Part shown: positions 1 through 4,917 of the stretch, piece after piece
Numbering within the stretch: position 1 is the first letter of the stretch
Layout: the number at the start of each line of letters is the position of its first letter
From: Candidatus Wallbacteria bacterium
GTDB taxonomy: Bacteria; Muiribacteriota; UBA6191; JACPRK01
Direction of reading: 5' to 3'
DNA: 5,461 nucleotides
Assembly: GCA_016199905.1 (NCBI GenBank)
Contig: JACQFU010000481.1
Span: 1 to 5,461 of the forward strand
Notes under the pieces: generated by a model
What the model was told of the DNA's origin: nothing
The model's input: only the letters and a program-made list of their open reading frames with translations
Databases searched by the model: none
Translations under genes and position numbers: made by a program

Positions 1-312
1 CAGGTCCCGGTCAGCTTCTCGCAGGCGGCGCTCGGGGCCGAGCTGGATATCCCCACTTTGCGAGGCCGGCGCAAGCTGCACATGCCGGCCGGCACCCAGA
101 CGGGACGTACGTTCAAGATCAAGGACGAGGGCATCGACAACGTCCACGGCCGGGGCAGGGGCGACCTGGTCGTGCACATCGTGGTGGTGACGCCGACCAA
201 GCTCACTCCCCGCGAGGAGGAGCTGTTTGCGGAGCTGGCCAAGCTCCGCGGCGACAGCGTCGAGTTGCCGGGCAAGAGCTTCTTCGATCGCGTGCGCGCC
301 GCGTTCGAATAG
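1..312 (+). CDS. dnaJ: Chaperone protein DnaJ, C-terminal part (5' end outside window)
   Basis: The frame is open from the first base and ends at TAG 310-312, giving the last 103 residues of DnaJ (Hsp40), the cytoplasmic co-chaperone that delivers substrates to DnaK and stimulates its ATPase. What is visible is the second C-terminal beta-sandwich domain and the dimerisation tail. The block starts with VPVSFSQAALGAELDIPTL, followed by a GTQTG turn, the GRGRGDL segment and VVTPTKLTPREEELF. All of these match the canonical C-terminal substrate-binding region. The protein closes with KSFFDRVRAAFE, the usual DnaJ ending (E. coli has KSFFDGVKKFF). The J domain, G/F linker and zinc-finger repeats must lie upstream, so type I (DnaJ) is inferred from the tail and not from zinc motifs. 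An internal TTG at 58 is not the true start, because conserved sequence continues upstream of it. It lies 57 nt before typA on the same strand. Confidence 0.95.
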   Translation, partial: QVPVSFSQAALGAELDIPTLRGRRKLHMPAGTQTGRTFKIKDEGIDNVHGRGRGDLVVHIVVVTPTKLTPREEELFAELAKLRGDSVELPGKSFFDRVRAAFE

Positions 313-333
313 GGCTGGGGCGCAGCCGGGTTT
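313..333 (+). terminator. Weak hairpin after dnaJ, possible terminator
   Basis: Directly after the dnaJ stop, GGCTG (313-317) can pair with CAGCC (323-327) around a 5-nt loop. GGGTTTGATT follows. The stem is only 5 bp and the trailing T run is short and broken, so it is a poor intrinsic terminator. It could attenuate read-through into typA, which appears to have its own promoter immediately downstream. Confidence 0.25.
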
Positions 334-360
334 GATTCCTGGGCCTTCACCCGCTATACT
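332..360 (+). promoter_or_regulatory. Sigma70-type promoter for typA (predicted leaderless start)
   Basis: A -35-like TTGATT (332-337) and a -10-like TATACT (355-360, one mismatch to TATAAT) are separated by the ideal 17 bp. Transcription would start 6-9 nt after the -10, at about 367-369, essentially at the typA ATG (370). The bases between are GGCCGCCCT, with no Shine-Dalgarno-like purine run. Both facts point to a leaderless or near-leaderless mRNA. The match is seen in the sequence; activity is inferred. Confidence 0.6.
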
Positions 361-369
361 GGCCGCCCT

Positions 370-2229
370 ATGGAAAACGGCTCCACCCAGTTCAAGCTCA
401 ACGAGAAGATCCGCAACATCGCGATCATCGCCCACGTCGATCACGGAAAGACGACGCTGGTCGATGGGCTTTTGAAGCAGACCGGCCACCAAAAGCTCTT
501 CGAGAAGGGCGCCGACTGCATCATGGACTCCAATCCTCTCGAGCGAGAGCGCGGGATCACCATCCTCGCGAAGAACACGTCCATCCGCTACCAGGACATG
601 AAGATCAACGTGGTCGACACTCCCGGCCACGCCGACTTCGGGGGAGAGGTGGAGCGAGTGCTGCGGATGGTCGACGGCTGCCTGCTGGTCGTCGATGCTT
701 TCGACGGGCCGATGCCGCAGACCCGATTCGTGCTGCGAAAGGCTCTCGAGCTGAATCTGCGGCCGGTGGTCGTGATCAACAAGATCGACCGCCAGGGCAT
801 CGACTGCGACGACTGCCTCGACAGGGTCTACGATCTCTTCATCGAGTTGCACGCCACCAACGAGCAGCTCGAGTTTCCCGTCATCTACGCCAGCGGAAAG
901 TTGGGCTTCGCCATCCGCGACCTGGAGAAGGACGAGCGCAAGGACTTCGCGCCGCTGCTCGATGCCATCGTCGAGTACGTGCCCGCCCCTCCGGGCGACA
1001 CCGGCGCCCCGTTCCAGATGCTGGTCACCACTATCGACTACGACCCGTTCATCAAGCGGATCGCGATCGGCCGCATTCAGCGAGGCGTCATCGAGAGCTG
1101 GGCCAACGTGAAGGTCTTCGACCACGACGGCAACCTGCGCGCCGGCACCATCGCCCAGCTGATGACCTACGAGGACATGAACCGGGTCAAGGTGAACAAG
1201 AGCGAGGCCGGCGACATCGTGGCGATGGCCGGGATCGAGGACATCCAGATCGGCGAGACGATTGCCGACGCGGAGAAACCCGAGTGCCTCGCGCCGCTTC
1301 ACGTGGATCGGCCGACGCTCTCGATGACGTTCGGGCCCAACACGAGTCCCTTTGCGGGCCGCGAGGGAATCTACGTGACCAGTCGCAAGATCCGGGAACG
1401 CCTCTTCAAGGAGACGGAGTCCAACATCGCGCTGCGGGTCGAAGAGATCCCCGATGCCAAGGAGTGTCTCAAGGTCTCGGGCCGCGGCGAGTTGCACATC
1501 TCGATCCTGATCGAGACGATGCGGCGCGAGGGCTACGAGATGGAGATCTCCAAGCCCGAGGTCATCCTGCAAGAACGCGGCGGGGTCGTCCACGAACCCT
1601 TCGAGTACCTCATCATCACGGTCCCCGAGGAGTTCAAGGGCATCGTGATGCAGAAGATCGGCGAGCGCCGCGGCTTGATGACCGACATGTCGTTGGATGA
1701 AGACGGCATCAACACGCGCATCGAGTTCGACATCCCGACGCGCGGTCTTCTCGGCTATCGCAACGAGCTGATGACCGACAGCCGCGGCACGGCCGTGATG
1801 AACCATGCGTTCAACGAGTACCGGCCGATGGCCAGCGGGGTTCCGGCCGGCCGGTCGCGCGGCGTGCTGATCGCCAAGGAGACCGGCCCGGCCACGAGCT
1901 GGTCGCTGGACAACCTGCAGACGCGGGGCACGCTTTTCATCGGTCCCATCGAGCCTATCTACGCCGGCCAGGTCGTGGGAGAGAACTCGCGCGATAACGA
2001 CCTGGTCGTGAACCCCACCAAACGCAAGCACCTCACCAACATCCGCAGCTCCACTGCCGAGGACGCGATCCGTCTCACGCCGCCACGCATCTTCACGCTG
2101 GAGCAAGCGCTCGAGTACATCGAGGAGGACGAACTGGTGGAGGTCACGCCCAAATCGATCCGCATTCGCAAGCGCGTGCTGGACCACAACGACCGCAAGC
2201 GCAACTCGCGCAAGGAACAGGTCGAGTAG
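370..2229 (+). CDS. typA: Ribosome-associated translational GTPase TypA/BipA
   Basis: This 619-residue protein (family usually about 600-615) is an EF-G-like GTPase that binds the 70S ribosome and affects 50S assembly and growth under stress or cold. G-domain motifs are complete: G1 AHVDHGKT (21-28), the switch I ERERGITI (58-65), G3 DTPGH (83-87), G4 NKID (137-140) and G5 SGK (175-177). A beta-barrel domain follows from about 210, then EF-G III/V-like domains. The TypA-specific C-terminal domain contains TRGLLGYRNE, NEYRP, GENSRDNDLVVNP, LTPPR and the ending EEDELVEVTPKSIRIRKR. The ATG is the only usable start, since no ATG, GTG or TTG lies between the in-frame dnaJ TAG and 370. The N-terminus is 9 residues longer than in E. 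coli, where the IRNIAIIAH block begins near residue 5. No Shine-Dalgarno precedes the start, consistent with the promoter abutting it. The last 10 residues are a charged tail beyond the core. Identification is very secure. Confidence 0.98.
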   Translation: MENGSTQFKLNEKIRNIAIIAHVDHGKTTLVDGLLKQTGHQKLFEKGADCIMDSNPLERERGITILAKNTSIRYQDMKINVVDTPGHADFGGEVERVLRMVDGCLLVVDAFDGPMPQTRFVLRKALELNLRPVVVINKIDRQGIDCDDCLDRVYDLFIELHATNEQLEFPVIYASGKLGFAIRDLEKDERKDFAPLLDAIVEYVPAPPGDTGAPFQMLVTTIDYDPFIKRIAIGRIQRGVIESWANVKVFDHDGNLRAGTIAQLMTYEDMNRVKVNKSEAGDIVAMAGIEDIQIGETIADAEKPECLAPLHVDRPTLSMTFGPNTSPFAGREGIYVTSRKIRERLFKETESNIALRVEEIPDAKECLKVSGRGELHISILIETMRREGYEMEISKPEVILQERGGVVHEPFEYLIITVPEEFKGIVMQKIGERRGLMTDMSLDEDGINTRIEFDIPTRGLLGYRNELMTDSRGTAVMNHAFNEYRPMASGVPAGRSRGVLIAKETGPATSWSLDNLQTRGTLFIGPIEPIYAGQVVGENSRDNDLVVNPTKRKHLTNIRSSTAEDAIRLTPPRIFTLEQALEYIEEDELVEVTPKSIRIRKRVLDHNDRKRNSRKEQVE

Positions 2230-2273
2230 AGAGGGCTACCCCCCTTGGTCTCCAGGCGCACCGCAAAGGGCGA

Positions 2274-3047
2274 TCAGCGCTCGTCGTGAGCGTGAGCGTG
2301 GGTTGCGGGCCGGGAGATTGTGCGCCCCGGCAGGTAGATCCCGAGCTTTCTCTCCAGCAAGTCGAGCACGGCGGCCGCGATGGCCTCGTGAGTCATCTGC
2401 GAAACGTCGAACACCCGGTCGTAGTGTGCCGGGTCGTGGACGTCGCGGTTGTAGTGGCGCCGGACGAAGTTCTCGCGCTCTGCATCGGACTGCCTCGCCA
2501 GTTGCCTGGCCTCGTCGAGGTCGAGCTTGTTGCGGTGAGCGATCCACTGCACCCGGGGCTCGAAGGCCGCGATCAACCGGACGCGCACTCCGCGTTCCGC
2601 CGGCAGGATGAATTGGCAGCCTCGGCCGATCAGGATCGCCTTGCCGTGCGAGCCGATGGACGTGACGACCTTCACCAGGTGGCGGAAGAAGTCCTGCTCG
2701 GAGAGCTCGCCCATGAAGGTGAGGTTGTTGATGTACTCGGCGATCCAGTTCTGGTGGTGCTCGTCGAACGATTCGACCACCGAGCGCCGCAGGTGGGCTT
2801 CGCTGGCCACCTCGTCGACGATCTGCCGATCGTAGACTTGCCAGCCCAGCTTCTCCGAGAGCAGCCCCCCGACGATGAGCGCGCCGCACCCGAAGTCACG
2901 GGACAGGCTCACGTACGGGCCCATCGGCGGCTTGTCGGCGGGCCTTCGAGGCAACTCCGACTCCCCGATGGCCAGAGCATCCTCTCGCCAGCGGAACAGC
3001 TGCCGGTCGATTAGCTCGTAGATGTCGTGCCTAACACGCTTGGTCAT
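2274..3047 (-). CDS. Cytidylate kinase-like family protein
   Basis: This 257-residue cytoplasmic protein belongs to the cytidylate-kinase-like P-loop family (AAK6/Cmk2-like), which is distinct from classical Cmk. Visible family blocks are VSLSRDFGCGALIVGGLLSEKLG (46-68; the family usually reads SREYGSGG), VYDRQIVDEVA (71-81), AILIGRGCQFILP (137-149), RVRLIAAFEPRVQWI (155-169) and a lid-like DAERENFVRRHY (188-199) followed by DPAHYDRVFDVSQM (205-218). About 45 residues precede the nucleotide-binding loop, starting with an amphipathic KRVRHDIYELIDRQLFRWRE segment. The tail ends THAHAHDER. No GK[ST] Walker A is present; the family generally lacks it, and here even the second glycine pair of GSGG is changed (GCGA). 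True substrate and phosphotransfer activity are unproven in this family, so I would not call it cmk. The ATG at 3047 is supported by a near-perfect Shine-Dalgarno. It converges on typA and is divergent from the secreted EEP gene. Confidence 0.85.
   Translation of the reverse strand: MTKRVRHDIYELIDRQLFRWREDALAIGESELPRRPADKPPMGPYVSLSRDFGCGALIVGGLLSEKLGWQVYDRQIVDEVASEAHLRRSVVESFDEHHQNWIAEYINNLTFMGELSEQDFFRHLVKVVTSIGSHGKAILIGRGCQFILPAERGVRVRLIAAFEPRVQWIAHRNKLDLDEARQLARQSDAERENFVRRHYNRDVHDPAHYDRVFDVSQMTHEAIAAAVLDLLERKLGIYLPGRTISRPATHAHAHDER
2286..2303 (-). repeat. Short hexamer repeat coding a His-Ala tail
   Basis: On the + strand GTGAGC occurs twice in tandem (2286-2297), followed by a degenerate third copy GTGGGT. 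Read on the minus strand it encodes the alternating His/Ala/His stretch (HAHAH with a preceding Thr) at the C-terminus of the kinase-like protein. It is a minor low-complexity tract, possibly slippage-derived, and could bind metal weakly. Confidence 0.5.
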
Positions 3048-3053
3048 GGCCGC

Positions 3054-3060
3054 ACCTCCT
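3054..3060 (-). promoter_or_regulatory. Strong Shine-Dalgarno of the cytidylate kinase-like gene
   Basis: Read on the minus strand this is AGGAGGT, fully complementary to the 16S rRNA 3' end, with 6 nt between it and the ATG at 3047-3045. It fixes the start codon and predicts efficient translation, in contrast to typA, which has none. Confidence 0.85.
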
Positions 3061-3171
3061 CATCGCAGAAAACCGCAAGTTGGGTGCCGGGGAGATCGGC
3101 CCACGGCCCTGGTCCTTCGGGTCCGGAGCCCCCGGTTGCCGATGGACTGGGAGATTTTCGATCGGAGGCAA
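3061..3171. other. Divergent intergenic region without a gene
   Basis: The gap between the two divergent genes is 198 nt (3048-3245). Short open frames across it lack a ribosome binding site and coding-like composition, and they run into the neighbouring genes in the wrong frame. Its right part (about 3155-3205) is noticeably richer in A+T than the surrounding genes, as expected for a promoter region. I see a rightward promoter there but no convincing leftward -35/-10 pair for the kinase-like gene, and no clear operator palindrome. Confidence 0.5.
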
Positions 3172-3200
3172 TTGTCTATCTTCAATCTACCTGCTATCAT
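3172..3200 (+). promoter_or_regulatory. Sigma70-type promoter with extended -10 for the EEP gene
   Basis: TTGTCT (3172-3177) and TATCAT (3195-3200) are separated by 17 bp, and TGC immediately upstream of the hexamer (3192-3194) gives an extended -10. The predicted start is near 3206-3208, leaving an untranslated leader of about 40 nt before the GTG at 3246. It could also drive the two following same-strand genes. Confidence 0.5.
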
Positions 3201-3235
3201 CACGCGTCCTCAGCCAATCGAATCTTGGGTCTAGC

Positions 3236-3240
3236 GAGGT
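3236..3240 (+). promoter_or_regulatory. Shine-Dalgarno supporting the GTG start at 3246
   Basis: GAGGT lies 5 nt before GTG 3246, and the downstream peptide starts with a well-formed signal sequence. Together these favour GTG 3246 over later in-frame codons. Confidence 0.65.
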
Positions 3241-3245
3241 AGGTC

Positions 3246-4115
3246 GTGGAGAGCTCCCGGTACCGAATCTCGAGAGTTGCAGCACTTGCCGCTCTGGTAG
3301 CGGTGTTTCTCCTCTGCAGCCTCGCGAGTGCCGAACCGCTTCACGTGCGCGTCGCGGCGGCCAATCTGAGCAGCGGGGACAATCAGTCCTATGACCCGGG
3401 GCACGGCATCCGGATTTTGCAGGCCCTCAAGCCCGACGTGGTGCTCATTCAGGAGTTCCGGTATGCCAAGGGCACAGTGCGCGACCTGGTCGATCAGATC
3501 GCCGGCAAGGAAAGCGCCTTCTATCACGAGGACGATGCGCAGCTGCCCAACGGCGTCATCAGCCGCTTCCCCATCCGGACGTCGGGCTGCTGGACGGACG
3601 CCCTTGTCTCCAATCGGGACTTCGCCTGGGCCGATATCCAGCTCCCCGGGGGCAAAGACCTTTGGGCCGTGAGCGTTCACTTGCACTCGGGCGGCGACTC
3701 GGTCGAGCTCCGGAACCAGCAGGCTGCCGAGATCGTAAAGTACATCAAGGAAAAAGTGCCCGTCGGGCAGTATCTGGTGATCGGCGGAGACTTCAACACG
3801 CAGGTGCGCGGCGAGGACTGTCTCCAGACCCTGGGACAGGTTATCGTCAACAGCGGTCCCTATCCGGCCGACCAGTCGGGCAACGGCGGCACCAGCGCCA
3901 ATCGCAGCAAGCCCTACGACTGGGTGCTCGCCAGCCCGCAGCTGCAGCCCTTCTCGGCGGCGGTCACCGCGGGCGGCTCGACGCTTCCCGGTGGTCTGGT
4001 CTTCGACAGCCGGGTTTTCACTCCCCTGGACACCGTGACTCCCGCGCAGCAGGACGACAGCGCGGCGAAGAACATGCAGCACATGGCCGTCGTCCGGGAT
4101 TTCGTCCTGCCTTGA
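3246..4115 (+). CDS. Secreted endonuclease/exonuclease/phosphatase (EEP) family protein
   Basis: This 289-residue protein starts at GTG. Residues 1-29 form a Sec signal peptide: Arg at 5, 7 and 10, a hydrophobic core from about 11 to 26, and a predicted signal peptidase I site after ASA (27-29). There is no good lipobox around Cys24, so the mature protein should be periplasmic or extracellular. The mature part follows the EEP (DNase I/exonuclease III/sphingomyelinase-like) order: N40 (AAANLSS), the metal-binding Glu70 (LIQEF), NGVISRFPI (102-110), catalytic-type His145 (VSVHLHS), D182/N184 (GGDFNTQ), D225 (YDWVLAS) and a final H279 (QHMAV). The usual SDH before the last histidine is replaced by MQH. 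Only two cysteines (115, 192) remain after cleavage and could form a disulfide. The substrate (nucleic acid, phospholipid or other phosphodiester) cannot be told from sequence. It lies 28 nt upstream of the HTH–EIIA gene, possibly co-transcribed. Confidence 0.88.
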   Translation: MESSRYRISRVAALAALVAVFLLCSLASAEPLHVRVAAANLSSGDNQSYDPGHGIRILQALKPDVVLIQEFRYAKGTVRDLVDQIAGKESAFYHEDDAQLPNGVISRFPIRTSGCWTDALVSNRDFAWADIQLPGGKDLWAVSVHLHSGGDSVELRNQQAAEIVKYIKEKVPVGQYLVIGGDFNTQVRGEDCLQTLGQVIVNSGPYPADQSGNGGTSANRSKPYDWVLASPQLQPFSAAVTAGGSTLPGGLVFDSRVFTPLDTVTPAQQDDSAAKNMQHMAVVRDFVLP

Positions 4116-4132
4116 TCGAGTCAGAAAAGCTC

Positions 4133-4143
4133 CGGGGGGCCCG
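4133..4143 (+). promoter_or_regulatory. G-rich ribosome-binding region inside a small hairpin
   Basis: A run of six G (4134-4139), the only Shine-Dalgarno-like element before ATG 4144, can pair as CGGG (4133-4136) with CCCG (4140-4143) around a GGG loop. The RBS could therefore be partly hidden immediately before the start codon. The stem is short (4 bp), so any effect on translation is speculative. Confidence 0.3.
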
Positions 4144-4851
4144 ATGGACCTGACAGTCCGCGATGTCGCGGGTCTGCTCGGCGAATCGGAGACGACGGTC
4201 TATCGCTGGGCCCGGGAAGGGCTGATACCGGCCTACCGGGTGCACGACCAGTACCGTTTCAATCGGGTCGAGATCCAGGAGTGGGCTGCCACCCGCAAGC
4301 GGCAGCTGTCGCCGGAGCTTTTCACTCCTGCGGGCGCGCCAGGCCGAGGGCTGGTGGACGCGTTGAAGCGCGGCGGCGTGCATCGCGGGCTTTCAGGCTC
4401 CTCCAGGGTCGAGGTATTCGAGGCGCTGACGATGCTGCCGGGCATTCCCGCGGCCGTCGACCGCAAGCTGCTGCTGGAGTTGATGGTCGCGCGCGAGAGC
4501 GAGGTCTCCACCGGCATCGGCGACGGCGTGGCCATTCCGCACCCGCGATACCCCTTGGTAGCCGTGGCCGACACACCATCGCTGGTCCTGGCGTTCCCCG
4601 CGGTGCCCGTCGACTTCCAGGCCCCCGACAAGAAGCCGGTCACCGTGCTCTTTCTGTTGCTGACGCCCACAGTGCGCGCCCACCTGGAAATGCTGTCGCG
4701 TCTGGCCTTCTGCCTTCACGACGCGGAGTTCCGCCAGATGCTGCGCCCCGAGACGACCGACGCGGCCATCCTCGCGCGGCTCGGCGAACTGGAGAGCAAG
4801 CGCGACGCGCGCGCCGGCAGACCCCCGCCCGGCGGCGAGAAGGCGCACTAA
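4144..4851 (+). CDS. HTH (excisionase/MerR-like) – PTS EIIA (PtsN-like) fusion regulator
   Basis: This is a 235-residue cytoplasmic protein with two modules. Residues 1-50 are an excisionase-family winged helix-turn-helix: LTVRDVAGLLGESETTVYRW, then REGLIPAYRV and YRFNRVEIQEW. A Pro/Gly linker (about 55-68) leads to a PTS fructose/nitrogen-type EIIA domain (about 69-225). The latter opens with LVDALKRGGVHRGLSG and contains the active-site block TGIGDGVAIPHPR (123-135), with His133 as the expected phosphoryl acceptor. Known EIIA-Ntr/Fru proteins take phosphate from HPr or NPr at this histidine. The fusion to a DNA-binding domain suggests transcription controlled by phosphorylation state; that part is inference. 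No sugar permease (EIIB/EIIC) is visible. The C-terminus (about 221-235) is a disordered-looking Arg/Gly/Pro tail. Start ATG 4144 aligns exactly with the beginning of the HTH. It precedes the HyfB-like gene by 66 nt, making that gene or its operon a natural candidate target. Confidence 0.9.
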   Translation: MDLTVRDVAGLLGESETTVYRWAREGLIPAYRVHDQYRFNRVEIQEWAATRKRQLSPELFTPAGAPGRGLVDALKRGGVHRGLSGSSRVEVFEALTMLPGIPAAVDRKLLLELMVARESEVSTGIGDGVAIPHPRYPLVAVADTPSLVLAFPAVPVDFQAPDKKPVTVLFLLLTPTVRAHLEMLSRLAFCLHDAEFRQMLRPETTDAAILARLGELESKRDARAGRPPPGGEKAH

Positions 4852-4917
4852 CCCCATCGCGGCCCCGCAGGCCGTGGCGGGGACCTCCGTCTCCGGCGCC
4901 TGTCCAACCGGACCCAA
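4852..4917 (+). other. Spacer before the HyfB-like gene with a GC hairpin
   Basis: CCCCGC (4863-4868) can pair with GCGGGG (4877-4882) around an 8-nt loop. No T run follows, so it is not a convincing intrinsic terminator. It may be an mRNA structure between two co-transcribed genes. No recognisable promoter is seen here, and the Shine-Dalgarno for 4918 is at best a minimal GGA (4910-4912). Confidence 0.3.

Noticed and set aside
310..372. dnaJ and typA are in the same frame, with a single TAG and no further stop between them; the same holds for HTH–EIIA (TAA 4849-4851) and the HyfB-like gene.
   Set aside because: Read-through could give fusions, but same-frame neighbours occur by chance and short GC-rich gaps rarely contain stops. 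No recoding signal is visible.
1284..1700. A 138-codon plus-strand frame inside typA.
   Set aside because: Its translation is Arg/Gly/Asp-rich frameshifted TypA sequence. The TypA frame is intact across this interval.
2229..2252. Bulged hairpin (GAGA/GGG … CCC/TCTC) at the typA stop as a bidirectional terminator for the convergent genes.
   Set aside because: The stem is interrupted by a 4-nt bulge and no T or A tract flanks it, so it does not meet the pattern of an intrinsic terminator.
2278..2292. CGCTC/GAGCG hairpin at the 3' end of the kinase-like gene.
   Set aside because: It is 5 bp, lies inside the coding end within the His-Ala hexamer repeat, and is not followed by a T run on the minus strand.
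2286..3014. A 242-codon open frame on the plus strand.
   Set aside because: It is a mirror of the cytidylate-kinase-like gene; its Val/Asp/Leu-rich composition is typical of a reverse-complement shadow.
3311..3320. Possible lipoprotein signal around Cys24 of the EEP protein.
   Set aside because: The residues before the Cys are Phe-Leu-Leu, with no small residue at -1, and a clear ASA signal peptidase I site follows at residues 27-29.
3231..4082. A 283-codon open frame on the minus strand.
   Set aside because: It lies entirely antisense to the EEP gene, whose signal peptide and catalytic motifs are clear. Long antisense frames are expected in GC-rich coding DNA. Its translation shows no recognisable family and it has no ribosome binding site of note.
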